A stretch of 64,000 bases of DNA from Acinetobacter parvus DSM 16617 = CIP 108168 (GTDB lineage Bacteria; Pseudomonadota; Gammaproteobacteria; Pseudomonadales; Moraxellaceae), in NCBI RefSeq assembly GCF_000368025.1, contig NZ_KB849212.1, forward strand, positions 880,365 through 944,364, written 5' to 3'. Under the pieces are notes generated by a model. The model searched no databases and was not told where the DNA came from. It saw nothing but the letters and a program-made list of their open reading frames with translations. This document shows positions 1-8,077 of this stretch, piece by piece (positions within the stretch are counted from its first letter, which is position 1; every line of letters starts with the position of its first letter). The position numbers and the translations under genes were made by a program.

Positions 1-36
1 ACAGTATCTCAGCGAAGTGACATTTTAGACAGAGTA

Positions 37-918
37 TCAGAACTTTAACGTAAGCCCCACAGCATATAGCCCGCCTTGCTCATGCCCTGAAGCCATTTGC
101 CATGCAGTTTGCTTTTTACCTTTATGATAGGCATAAGCAAGGTCAATAAATGGCATGACTTTTTTATTGATTTCATAGCGAATCTGCGCGCCTGTTTGCA
201 GTTTGGACACACCTGATTTTTGTGCATATTTTGATTGATCATTTAAAACCAGATCCGCATTGAAATAAGGCTGTGCAATCCATTTCTGGGTAAACAGCAC
301 ATCACGGCTGGTTTCCAGACTGAACTGCCAGCGTTGATCGTGTCCTGCATAGAGATAGGCTTCGGTTTCAAAGAAATAGGGAGCCAAACCATGTACGCCG
401 ACTACGGCGCTCCACTGGCTTTTATCCTGTTGCTGTTCAGGTTGATATTGATGGCGAGCACCCACCTGTACATCCCAAAAGTCAGCAATACTACGGCTAT
501 ATAAAGCCATTGCATCGGTTTTTGTCTGCTGGGATTCTGCCTTTTCCACATGCGCCTTGATGAAAATCTTGTTTTCATCTGTGCCTATCCAAGTTTTCAG
601 TTTACTGCTAGCACTGCCCCGACCATGATCATCCACTGTCCATGCGTTTTCCAGAGTGGTGGCCTGATACATCTGCCCACCATGTTCACGGTGATGATTA
701 TGCGGTGTATGGTCAAGCTCTGCCCTTACAGGAACACTTTGATGTTGCTGATGCTGCATCGCTGATGATGCATCCATTTGCATAACGGGCTGTTCATCTG
801 TCATGTGATTATGTTCTTCATGTGCATAAGTCACGGCGCTCAGGCAGCACATCATTCCACCCATCAACAATAAGGGTACATGGCGTTTCATTTCAGGAGT
901 TAGCTTAATGATGTACAT
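37..918 (-). CDS. copB: copper resistance protein B (outer-membrane CopB)
   Basis: This is the outer-membrane partner of the multicopper oxidase CopA in periplasmic copper tolerance. It has a hydrophobic signal peptide ending near VTYAHEE, then a His/Met-rich segment (HEEHNH, HNHHREH), then a C-terminal domain of alternating aromatic/hydrophobic strands ending in KF, as expected for a beta-barrel. I chose the ATG at 918 because AAGGAG lies just upstream; the longer open frame to 978 runs back into copA. The start overlaps the copA stop by 14 bp, so the two are translationally coupled. Identification rests on the family pattern and on the neighbour; confidence is good. If copA expression is lost (see copA), this gene may also be poorly expressed. 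Confidence 0.85.
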   Translation of the reverse strand: MYIIKLTPEMKRHVPLLLMGGMMCCLSAVTYAHEEHNHMTDEQPVMQMDASSAMQHQQHQSVPVRAELDHTPHNHHREHGGQMYQATTLENAWTVDDHGRGSASSKLKTWIGTDENKIFIKAHVEKAESQQTKTDAMALYSRSIADFWDVQVGARHQYQPEQQQDKSQWSAVVGVHGLAPYFFETEAYLYAGHDQRWQFSLETSRDVLFTQKWIAQPYFNADLVLNDQSKYAQKSGVSKLQTGAQIRYEINKKVMPFIDLAYAYHKGKKQTAWQMASGHEQGGLYAVGLTLKF

Positions 919-2632
919 GGCTTTCTCCTTGAGAAGACTGAACAGGCGTTTGCATCGGCGTTTTTGTGTCATCAACATTTGCTACGATCAGCTTGCTCAT
1001 CATACCTGCACTCATATGGTATAGCAGGTGGCAATGAATTGCCCATTCGCCCAACTCATCCGCAGTCAGCATGGCGGTCACTGTCTTGCCTGGCGGTACG
1101 ATTATTGTGTGCTTGTTTGGCATGTCCTGTGCAGACTGGCCATTTTCCAGTTGCATAAACATGCCATGCAGATGCATCGGATGCGCCATCATGCTGTCAT
1201 TGATAAATTTTAGGCGGATACGTTCACCAAAGCGCACCTTTAAGGGTTCAAAGTCCTTGTCACTGAACTTCTTGCCATCAATCGTCCAGATATAACGCTC
1301 CATCGTACCGCCAAGACGGATCAGCAACTCTCTTTCAGCAGGACGGGTATCAGCTTGGGGGGTTAATGATTTTAGGTCAGCATACTGCAACGCCTTATGC
1401 CCTGCTGGTGTGGAGGCATTGGCCCAACCCTGTACGGTATCAGGCTGATCTTTTTCAGAAGATGCCATAGATTGGTGCTGGCTATGCTCAGACATTGCTG
1501 ATGCTGACATCTGCATCTGGTCATGTGAATGATGTTCCATGTTCATTTGCTGATGCGAGCCATGATCCATTTTGCCCATATCCATTTGCCCATGTCCCAT
1601 ATCATCCATGGTCAATAGTGCACGCGGACGGGCTTTCGGCATTTCAAGCTTTTGCTGTTTTGGAAACATTTCGTTTTGCAGGGATGCAATCGCAAAACCA
1701 GCGCGGTCAATCGACTCTGCCTGAACTTGATAATATGCCTGCATTGGCTCCACTATCACATCATAGGTTTCTGCCGCACCAATCCGAAATTCATCCACTG
1801 GTACAGGTTGCACAGGCTGACCATCGGCACTCAGCACCGTCATTTTTAAATCTGGAATACGTACATCAAAAAAAGACATGGCTGAAGCATTGATAAAACG
1901 CAGGCGGACTTTCTCACCCGTTTTAAATTTACCTGTCCAGTTTTGTTGTGGCGTTTGACCATTGACTAAAAAGGTATAACCCGTAACATCAGACAAATCG
2001 GTTTTAAGCATCCGCATCTGGTTCCACATTGCACGGTCTTGCCAGCTTGCCTTTAAACCTTGCTGTTTGACCTGTTTCCAAACATCGCGCACTGTTTCAC
2101 GCTGATTTTGATAATACTCGGCGGACTTTTTCAGGTTTGCCATGATCTGGGCACTATCGGATTCATGGAAATCCGACAGCATCACCACATAGTCACGTTG
2201 TGCTTTTTCATGTGTGGCAACAGGCTGTTTTCCTTTTGGATAAATCACCAGCGGACCATATAAACCGTCCTGTTCCTGCCCTTTACTATGGGCGTGATAC
2301 CAGTAAGTTCCGTTTTGGCGCACCTTGAAACGATAGGTAAAATCACCCTTTGGCTGAATACCCTGAAAGCCATTAAAACCAGGTACACCATCCATCAATC
2401 CAGGTAACAACAGCCCATGCCAATGCAGGGAGGTGTCCTGATCCTTGAGTTGGTTATGCACATGGATGACCGCCTCGTCACCCTCTTCAAACTCCAGAAG
2501 CGGAGCAATAAACTTGCCATTAACTGTCATTCGTTTAACAGGTTTCCCTGTTAAGTTGACCATGCCCTGACTGATATTCAGGTGATATTCCTTGATTGCA
2601 GCCCAACTATCAGGGGCAAGCAATAGGCTCAA
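905..2632 (-). CDS. copA: copper-resistance multicopper oxidase CopA, native start lost
   Basis: This is a periplasmic Cu(I) oxidase. All four copper-ligand motifs are visible: HWHG and HAHS in the N-terminal cupredoxin domain, HPMHLHG and HCHLLYHM near the C-terminus. A Met/His-rich insert (MDMGKMDHG and similar) lies around residues 340-395. The frame is intact for 575 codons, but the only available start is TTG at 2632, in the middle of the signal peptide and without a ribosome-binding site. Upstream codons still read in frame as KSSKLYAGVVASLS, a normal signal-peptide beginning, and then enter the end of a tnpB-derived element (2667-2982) and hit a TAG. No ATG or GTG exists between that stop and 2632. 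The body looks functional but the start does not; treat it as a probable 5'-disrupted gene. Confidence 0.85.
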   Translation of the reverse strand: MSLLLAPDSWAAIKEYHLNISQGMVNLTGKPVKRMTVNGKFIAPLLEFEEGDEAVIHVHNQLKDQDTSLHWHGLLLPGLMDGVPGFNGFQGIQPKGDFTYRFKVRQNGTYWYHAHSKGQEQDGLYGPLVIYPKGKQPVATHEKAQRDYVVMLSDFHESDSAQIMANLKKSAEYYQNQRETVRDVWKQVKQQGLKASWQDRAMWNQMRMLKTDLSDVTGYTFLVNGQTPQQNWTGKFKTGEKVRLRFINASAMSFFDVRIPDLKMTVLSADGQPVQPVPVDEFRIGAAETYDVIVEPMQAYYQVQAESIDRAGFAIASLQNEMFPKQQKLEMPKARPRALLTMDDMGHGQMDMGKMDHGSHQQMNMEHHSHDQMQMSASAMSEHSQHQSMASSEKDQPDTVQGWANASTPAGHKALQYADLKSLTPQADTRPAERELLIRLGGTMERYIWTIDGKKFSDKDFEPLKVRFGERIRLKFINDSMMAHPMHLHGMFMQLENGQSAQDMPNKHTIIVPPGKTVTAMLTADELGEWAIHCHLLYHMSAGMMSKLIVANVDDTKTPMQTPVQSSQGESHVHH

Positions 2633-2666
2633 ACTGGCAACAACGCCAGCATATAATTTTGAAGAC

Positions 2667-2982
2667 TTGACATCCTCCCCGACCTAAAGGACGGGGATTC
2701 CTACTGCTAGATGGCAATGTCCTGCCACGAAACAGATACTATAGTTCTCTGCTTCTTATTCCAATGTAGTCCTACCTTTCGGATTGCAAAGAGTGCACGG
2801 ATTACAATGGGGAAAACTGTTTTTTTCGTGTTGTATCAGTCTGCTGACTAAAAATATACAACGTAATTATCATAGCACATGGATTACTAGATTCAAATGT
2901 TTTTAGCAATCCTAGCTAATCCCCACAAGGGGGCTAGCGGATTGCAGCCTTATATCCTCGGGCTAAACCCCGAGGTTTTACG
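2667..2982 (-). mobile_element. 316-bp deletion derivative of an IS200/IS605-type tnpB element
   Basis: Both ends match the intact element at 11560-12757. The low-coordinate end begins TTGACATCCTCCCCGACC and forms the CCCCG/CGGGG hairpin. The high-coordinate end carries the CCTCGGG/CCCCGAGG hairpin and finishes TTTTACG. Inside, only decayed tnpB sequence remains: a stretch at about 2750-2790 (with CTACCTTTCGGA) resembles the zinc-finger coding part of the intact tnpB. It encodes no protein. Because both ends survive, it could in principle be moved in trans. It lies at the very start of copA. Boundaries are taken from where similarity between the two copies stops, so they may be off by a few bases. 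Confidence 0.85.
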
Positions 2983-3023
2983 GCTATTCGGATAAAATAA
3001 TCCCAATCTGCTAAATATCGCTA

Positions 3024-3044
3024 GCCCCTCTTTAAAAGAGAGGA
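3024..3044. repeat. short GA/CT-rich hairpin repeat
   Basis: CCTCT-TTAAA-AGAGAGG forms a small hairpin between the copper-cluster protein and the tnpB-derived element. It resembles in composition the larger CCTCTCCC/GGGAGAGG units at 16219-16320, and may be a degenerate copy of the same intergenic repeat type. It has no T-tract on either side, so it is not a convincing terminator. Confidence 0.4.
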
Positions 3045-3065
3045 ATTTCAACGGAATTTAATAGA

Positions 3066-3491
3066 TCAGGTTCTAGGAGGGCGTAAAATTTCCTGCCAAT
3101 AGCCAGCAAGATGTCGAGCCTGATAATCGGTATGTTGATAGGAATCAGGCTCTAAAAATGAGGAATAGGATAAACTGGGTGCCTGTTGATCAAGGGCAAG
3201 ATTGACTGTCTGGCAATTTGAGGGACTATTGCAGTCCTGACAATGCTGATCACTATGCATTTTTCCATCATGACATTTTATCAAACTGGTCGTATCAACA
3301 TGCGACCCAGACGTATGATGAGGTTGATCCAGCATAGGTTGCTCATGGCAAGGCATTGTTTGAGCGGTTGCATAAGATTTTTGAGGAGATTGAATTGCCT
3401 GAACTGCTGCAACAGCCACACCACTCCCCCCGATGAAGAATATCATCAGGAATACAAACCACAGATGTTTGTATTTTTGGCGCAGTTGCAC
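3066..3491 (-). CDS. small exported Cys/His-rich protein of the copper operon
   Basis: This 141-residue protein begins with a clear signal sequence or signal anchor (LWFVFLMIFFIGGSGVAVAAV) after a basic N-terminus. The mature part is rich in His, Cys and Met (MPCHEQPM, HHTSGSH, KCHDGKMHSDQHCQDC), which suits metal binding in the periplasm. It ends in a conserved-looking ILRPPRT tail; similar PPR-type tails occur in small proteins encoded upstream of copAB in other Proteobacteria. It is the first gene of the copper cluster, on the same strand as copA and copB, so an accessory or sensing role in copper handling is likely but not shown. I cannot assign a family name with confidence. Confidence 0.7.
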   Translation of the reverse strand: MQLRQKYKHLWFVFLMIFFIGGSGVAVAAVQAIQSPQKSYATAQTMPCHEQPMLDQPHHTSGSHVDTTSLIKCHDGKMHSDQHCQDCNSPSNCQTVNLALDQQAPSLSYSSFLEPDSYQHTDYQARHLAGYWQEILRPPRT

Positions 3492-3771
3492 GTTAGATTC
3501 CCTGTTTCAATGATCAAACTAAGTCAATATACTTAGCATAATTTCTTTCATACTTATACACAATCAGCTTCATGTTTCAATTCTGATCATTTAGAGTCAG
3601 TTTAAAGAAACCTGCTGATTTATCATTTAATTTCCAAACAAATAAAAAATGGATAAAAATAAAGCAAAATAAATAAGTTGGCGCATAAAAAAGGACAGAT
3701 ATTTGTCGTTTTTCCATTATTTTGCTGTGAATATAAACAACTGAAATCATTTTGTTTATTTTAACAACAGT

Positions 3772-3828
3772 TTATCCACTTGCTTATCAACACGGTTATC
3801 CACCCAGTTATAAACAAAGTTATCCACA
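3772..3828 (+). other. tandem array of five DnaA-box-like 9-mers, 12-bp period
   Basis: TTATCCACT (3772), TTATCAACA (3784), TTATCCACC (3796), TTATAAACA (3808) and TTATCCACA (3820) all lie on the plus strand at an exact 12-bp spacing. The last is a perfect consensus DnaA box (TTATNCACA). A weaker TTAACAACA at 3761 may be a sixth. About 270 bp of very AT-rich DNA without a gene lies immediately upstream (3500-3770). The array stops 2 bp before the rpe stop codon. Same-orientation boxes with 2-3 bp gaps are the arrangement known to seed DnaA oligomers at bacterial origins. No dnaA, dnaN or gyrB is nearby, so this is probably not oriC itself. Confidence 0.7.
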
Positions 3829-3830
3829 TC

Positions 3831-4517
3831 TTAAATCTCTACCTGATTCACTTTTGCCAACTCCGCCCGCATCTGATCAATCACCGTTTTATAATCGGGT
3901 TGACCAAAAATCGCTGAGCCAGCCACAAACATATCCGCACCCGCTGCTGCAATCTCAGCAATATTTGCTGGACCAACCCCACCGTCCACTTCCAGACGAA
4001 TATCACGACCGCTGGCATCAATAATCTGACGTGCCTGACGTAATTTTTCCAAAGTCATTGGAATGAATTTCTGTCCACCAAAGCCAGGGTTTACACTCAT
4101 CAACAGGATTTGATCCACTTTATCAAGCACATAATCCAGATAGTGCAACGGCGTGGCTGGGTTAAATACCAAGCCAGCTTTTGCTCCACCCGATTTGATC
4201 AATTGTAGCGAGCGATCAATATGGTCTGATGCTTCTGGGTGAAAGGTAATAATGTCGGCACCTGCCTCCAGAAAATCGCCAATCATACGGTCCACAGGCG
4301 AAACCATCAAATGCACGTCAATCGGTGCCTTGATACCATAGTTTTTCAGTGCCTTGCATATACCCGCACCAAAGGTCAGGTTCGGTACATAGTGGTTATC
4401 CATCACATCAAAATGCACAACATCTGCGCCTGCCGCCAACACTTTTTCCACCTCTTCACCCAAACGTGCAAAATCAGCAGATAAAATTGACGGTGCAATT
4501 AAATAGGGCTTGGACAT
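3831..4517 (-). CDS. rpe: ribulose-phosphate 3-epimerase
   Basis: It interconverts ribulose-5-phosphate and xylulose-5-phosphate in the pentose phosphate pathway. The 228-residue TIM-barrel has the family's landmarks: IAPSILSADFARLGEE at the N-terminus, HFDVMDNHYVPNLTFG with the metal-binding His/Asp, DVHLMV, MSVNPGFGGQKF, and DGGV followed by the phosphate-binding FVAGSAIFG. Length and motif order are normal. It stands alone on the minus strand, with the DnaA-box array directly downstream of its stop codon. Confidence 0.96.
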   Translation of the reverse strand: MSKPYLIAPSILSADFARLGEEVEKVLAAGADVVHFDVMDNHYVPNLTFGAGICKALKNYGIKAPIDVHLMVSPVDRMIGDFLEAGADIITFHPEASDHIDRSLQLIKSGGAKAGLVFNPATPLHYLDYVLDKVDQILLMSVNPGFGGQKFIPMTLEKLRQARQIIDASGRDIRLEVDGGVGPANIAEIAAAGADMFVAGSAIFGQPDYKTVIDQMRAELAKVNQVEI

Positions 4518-4629
4518 GGATAACCTGACGAATACTGAGAAAATGATGGGTAAATTATAGCAAATTCATAACACTTCCGTCTGTAGTTAGCCTGCTGGCA
4601 TTGCAAACTTGCAACAGCCCGTTTCATGA

Positions 4630-4767
4630 GAACTATTTTCATTTACAATTAAAAACCAGCAGGAAGATGTTGCCCATTTGGAGCAGGTGGTACTTGCTCA
4701 TTTAAACCGTATGGCTCAACAAGAATTTTTAGTTGAATGGCAACATCATTTAAAGAAGCTCATATGA
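4630..4767 (+). pseudogene. C-terminal remnant of a DUF2218-like protein
   Basis: On the plus strand between rpe and fghA there is an open stretch with no start codon, bounded upstream by a TGA at 4627. It reads ...EDVAHLEQVVLAHLNRMAQ and then EFLVEWQHHLKKLI before a TGA at 4765. The pattern (HLEQVVxxHLxRxAxxExLxxEWQ) resembles the C-terminal helix-strand region of DUF2218 proteins, small proteins often found with iron-uptake genes. The N-terminal two-thirds are missing, so this is a decayed fragment. Family assignment is from memory of the pattern and is tentative. Confidence 0.5.
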
Positions 4768-4778
4768 ACTTCCAGTAT

Positions 4779-5624
4779 TTAGCTTAATGCCTTTTCTAAC
4801 TGAATGGCATGAAACTGTAGGTGGTCATCAATAAAACTTTGAATAAAGTAATAGCCATGATCATAACCTTTGTGCAGGCGTAGGGTGAGAGGCTGACCAG
4901 CATCGAGACAGGCCTGCTTAAATTTCTCAGGATTCAACTGCGCATAGAACTGGTCATCCAGTCCCTGATCAATCAGGATTTCCTCAAAAACTCCACCCTT
5001 TTGCTGGACCAAAGCAGTCGCATCGTGTGCTAACCACTGTTGTTGATCAGTACCTAAATATTGGCTAAATGCCTTTTCTCCCCAAGGGCAGAGACTTGGT
5101 GCACAAATGGGCGCAAAGGCTGAAACCGACTTAAATTGCTCAGGATATTTAAATGCCAGCGTCAATGCACCATGCCCACCCATTGAATGACCAAAGATTC
5201 CAACTTGATTTTCAATCACTGGAAACTCCTGCAATATGTGCGCATACAACTCATCAACAATATAGGATTCCATTTGATAATGTTCAGCCCACGGTTGCTG
5301 TATCGCATTCATGTAGAAACCTGCACCCTGCCCAATGTCCCAATGATCTCCTTGCGCCACATCCTCTCCACGCGGTGAGGTATCTGGTGTAATTAAAATC
5401 AGGCTTAAACGTGCAGCCATACGTTGTGCATGTGCCTTGATTGCAAAGGTCTCTTCAGTACAGGTCAGGCCAGCAAGATAGAATAATGCTGAACATGGCT
5501 TACCCTCTAAAGCAGCTGGTGGCAGATAAACCCCAACCTTGCTCAGCCCTTTGAGATGCTGGGAATCAATCTGGTAAATCCGTTGCTCACCCTCAAAACA
5601 ACGATTTTTTTGCAGTAGTTGCAT
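4779..5624 (-). CDS. fghA: S-formylglutathione hydrolase
   Basis: This is the esterase that hydrolyses S-formylglutathione to formate and glutathione in glutathione-dependent formaldehyde detoxification. The 281-residue alpha/beta-hydrolase has the nucleophile motif GHSMGGHG (Ser147), the acid in QGLDDQFY (about Asp223/224) and the His in KGYDHGYYF (His256). LAGLTCTEETF and DTSPRGEDV are typical of the family. The partner formaldehyde dehydrogenase (adhC/frmA) is not in the window. The start overlaps the 3' end of the upstream peptidase gene by 32 bp, so the two are probably co-translated, although no functional link is known to me. Confidence 0.93.
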   Translation of the reverse strand: MQLLQKNRCFEGEQRIYQIDSQHLKGLSKVGVYLPPAALEGKPCSALFYLAGLTCTEETFAIKAHAQRMAARLSLILITPDTSPRGEDVAQGDHWDIGQGAGFYMNAIQQPWAEHYQMESYIVDELYAHILQEFPVIENQVGIFGHSMGGHGALTLAFKYPEQFKSVSAFAPICAPSLCPWGEKAFSQYLGTDQQQWLAHDATALVQQKGGVFEEILIDQGLDDQFYAQLNPEKFKQACLDAGQPLTLRLHKGYDHGYYFIQSFIDDHLQFHAIQLEKALS

Positions 5625-7038
5625 ATTTGTTATCCTGTGTTTTTGTAGTATCTGTTGTTGTCATATTTTGTGTAGGGAACAAATAAGGCTCCAGTTGTGG
5701 CAGCATTAATTCCATATTACGCCCAATTGACCATTGCGGTTCTGATGGTTCAAAGCCCTGCGCAGTTTCCCATTTGGTCACTGTTTGTCTGGCCTGCTCA
5801 AATGCCTGCTTGATTGAAGACTGCTCACGCATTGCCAGATCAAAAAATGCCCGACCAAAATAGGTATAGTCGGCCTCACTATTACAGCCAAATGAGGTTT
5901 TATCTGCTGCTGATGCGGTAATGATCAATGTTTCAGGTGACTGCAAGGCAGGAATAAAGCTGCCCGAATAACAGGCCGAAATCACGATCACACGCCAGCG
6001 AATTCCAGACTTATCCAGTGTTTCACGCAGCCATTTCGGGTCAACCTGCCCAAGCTCTAGCGGCGCATTTTCAATTTCAAAATGATTCCGTTCGCCATGT
6101 GAAGTCATATACAGGAATAGCACATCACTGTCACGGTTCATTTGCTGGCCAATACGGCGCAAAGCCAGTTCCATACTGGTTTTAGAAGCGATTGGCACCT
6201 CCAGACGTGTGGCAGGGTTATTGATCAACATCAGCGAACGGCCAAAGGTTCCAAAACGGGTATCAAACTGCTCTTTTATCCGCTCAATTTCCGACTTGAA
6301 CACATCAGCATAACTATCTCCCGCCACTCCCATAAAATACCAGTGGCTTTGGGCGATATCGCCATATTGTATTTGATCCAGTGCCGTCTCAAGCAAATGG
6401 CCCTGCGCATAAAATGCCTCTTCACTGAAACTTGGCGGTGTTTGCTCCACTTTCCAGACTGGCTGGTCCTTAACAGATAATTGCCATACCACCATTGTGG
6501 CAATAGTTGCCACAATCACCAGTACACGCTCCCACCACGGCCATTTTAATGCACGGGAAAAAACCCAGATGACTGCCAGACTCTGCCAGACAAACAAGCC
6601 AACAAAAAATGGGGGTAAAAAACCATTATAAATACTGTCAGGGATAAAGTTCAGGTAACCATTTGATCCAAGATACTGAATCAGGCATTGTAACAACAGA
6701 ATATTGGTATCAAGCACCAACCACAGCAATGCAGGCACCAGCATCAGGCGAGGTTGGTTCATGCGCTGGGAAAGGAAAATACCGACAATTAAGGCAATAA
6801 ATGGCCACAGTGCATATCCAATCAACCCCTGGGGATTAAAGTCCCCCATTTGCCCAGCAACCAGCCAGCCATAAAGCGAGTTGGTACATCCACCCAGAAT
6901 TCCCCACAGAATCAGTTGGGTGATTGAAGGATGTACCACCTGTAGGGAACGGCGTGACCCCAGAAACAACCACATTCCAGCAATTTGGTTACTTTTAAAA
7001 TCGTGCCAGATATTAATGGAGGGCTTGAGGTCTATCAT
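5593..7038 (-). CDS. membrane-anchored C13-family (caspase-like) cysteine peptidase
   Basis: A 481-residue protein with two parts. Residues 35-185 contain about five hydrophobic helices (for example LWPFIALIVGIFL, LPPFFVGLFVWQSLAVIWVF, VLVIVATIATMVVW). Residues 220-460 form a soluble caspase-fold domain. The catalytic pair is visible as His314 in MTSHGERNHF and Cys356 in VISACYSGSF, the spacing and motif style of peptidase family C13 (legumain/GPI-transamidase type). The following stretch (TLIITASAADKTSFGC...YFGRAFFDL) also fits. Such proteins are widespread but uncharacterised in Proteobacteria, and substrates are unknown. Its gene overlaps fghA by 32 bp. The fold assignment is fairly secure; biological role is open. 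Confidence 0.8.
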   Translation of the reverse strand: MIDLKPSINIWHDFKSNQIAGMWLFLGSRRSLQVVHPSITQLILWGILGGCTNSLYGWLVAGQMGDFNPQGLIGYALWPFIALIVGIFLSQRMNQPRLMLVPALLWLVLDTNILLLQCLIQYLGSNGYLNFIPDSIYNGFLPPFFVGLFVWQSLAVIWVFSRALKWPWWERVLVIVATIATMVVWQLSVKDQPVWKVEQTPPSFSEEAFYAQGHLLETALDQIQYGDIAQSHWYFMGVAGDSYADVFKSEIERIKEQFDTRFGTFGRSLMLINNPATRLEVPIASKTSMELALRRIGQQMNRDSDVLFLYMTSHGERNHFEIENAPLELGQVDPKWLRETLDKSGIRWRVIVISACYSGSFIPALQSPETLIITASAADKTSFGCNSEADYTYFGRAFFDLAMREQSSIKQAFEQARQTVTKWETAQGFEPSEPQWSIGRNMELMLPQLEPYLFPTQNMTTTDTTKTQDNKYATTAKKSLF

Positions 7039-7246
7039 AAAATTCTTTAGGTATTTCTCTTTTCAAGACAAAACTGAAAATCTACTTCTTCAAAATAAGC
7101 ATCACTTTTCTAAAAATTGAGATGCTCAGCTCTAGTGTAAGCGTGACAAGAATTTTTTAGCAATCATGCTTTTGCACTATATCACAAATCTTTACTGTGC
7201 ATTGACGCAAGCCAAACAATCAACTGAATCCGATGAGGATTTGAAC

Positions 7247-8077
7247 TTAAACTTTGGCAAAATATGCATCAAAACGGCAGGCATCTCCCAGCCATTGATG
7301 ATCAGGTGTTTGATCTGCCAGATAAATGGCATGACGTGGACGCTTGACCACCACACGTTTGGCAATTTTCCTTGCAAAATCGAGTAATTGATCACCCAAA
7401 TCCATCTCGCCATTTTCAGGCAACAACAGGTGCAATAACTGCATTTGTTTCTTAACCTGCGCCTGCTTTTTTATCGCCTGCTGGTTCTGGTCACGCTGTG
7501 GAAACATCGGGTCCAGATACACCACATCCACCTGCTGATTCTGCTGGGCTAATTGCTGTAAATATACATTGGAGTCTGCAAAAACCAACTGAATCCGTGA
7601 CACAAAAGTCTGTAAAAATGGATCCTTTTCAGCCTGTGCCTTGGTATATTCCAACAACACAAACAGGATCGGATGCCGTTCAACCAGACAGACATCCGCC
7701 CCTAGATAGGCCATCAGCAAACTGTCATGTCCCAGACCTGCGGTCGCATCAACCAGTGTTGGCTTTTCTCCAAGCTGACACGCTCTGGCAATCATCTCAG
7801 ATTTTAAACTGGCTCTTTTTAATCGCGGAATCTCGGCACACCAGTCAGGCTGCATTTTCATGCCGTTGGCGGCAAGACTTAAACCATCCTCATCCAGCAC
7901 CAGTGCCATGTCTGGATTCAGGCGTAAAAAACGTGCATTAATTTTCTCAACCACTTGCCCATCAAGCTGAACATGCAATTCAGCCAAACGTGTTTGCAGT
8001 TGCTGAAATTGGTGTTGATATTCAGCTTGATACCAACAGATCATCTGCATTACCAATGCACCCAACCTGTCCACCAA
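7247..8077 (-). CDS. rsmJ: 16S rRNA (guanine-1516-N2)-methyltransferase RsmJ
   Basis: It methylates G1516 of 16S rRNA using S-adenosylmethionine. The class I Rossmann motif I is VDATAGLGHDSLLMA; the acidic motif is LVERHP; the catalytic-type motif is VVYLDPMFP. The sequences QVKKQMQ and VVKRPRHA near the C-terminus are typical of RsmJ. Start choice is uncertain: the frame opens at 8077, overlapping the 3' end of uppP by 28 bp, and ATG codons also occur at residues 10 and 12 (about 8050 and 8044), either of which would reduce or remove the overlap. Confidence 0.92.
   Translation of the reverse strand: MVDRLGALVMQMICWYQAEYQHQFQQLQTRLAELHVQLDGQVVEKINARFLRLNPDMALVLDEDGLSLAANGMKMQPDWCAEIPRLKRASLKSEMIARACQLGEKPTLVDATAGLGHDSLLMAYLGADVCLVERHPILFVLLEYTKAQAEKDPFLQTFVSRIQLVFADSNVYLQQLAQQNQQVDVVYLDPMFPQRDQNQQAIKKQAQVKKQMQLLHLLLPENGEMDLGDQLLDFARKIAKRVVVKRPRHAIYLADQTPDHQWLGDACRFDAYFAKV

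Noticed and set aside
3760..3830. oriC itself
   Set aside because: No dnaA, dnaN, recF, gyrB or rpmH in the neighbourhood; the site is better described as a DnaA-box array of unknown role.
3752..4024. 90-codon plus-strand ORF rich in Tyr/Pro/Ser over the DnaA-box array
   Set aside because: It is just the translation of the 12-bp repeats (each TTATCCAC gives Tyr-Pro) running into the antisense of rpe; no family, no ribosome-binding site.
7166..7413. Small ORFs on both strands between the C13 peptidase and rsmJ
   Set aside because: They overlap rsmJ's 3' end antisense or out of frame and have no ribosome-binding site.
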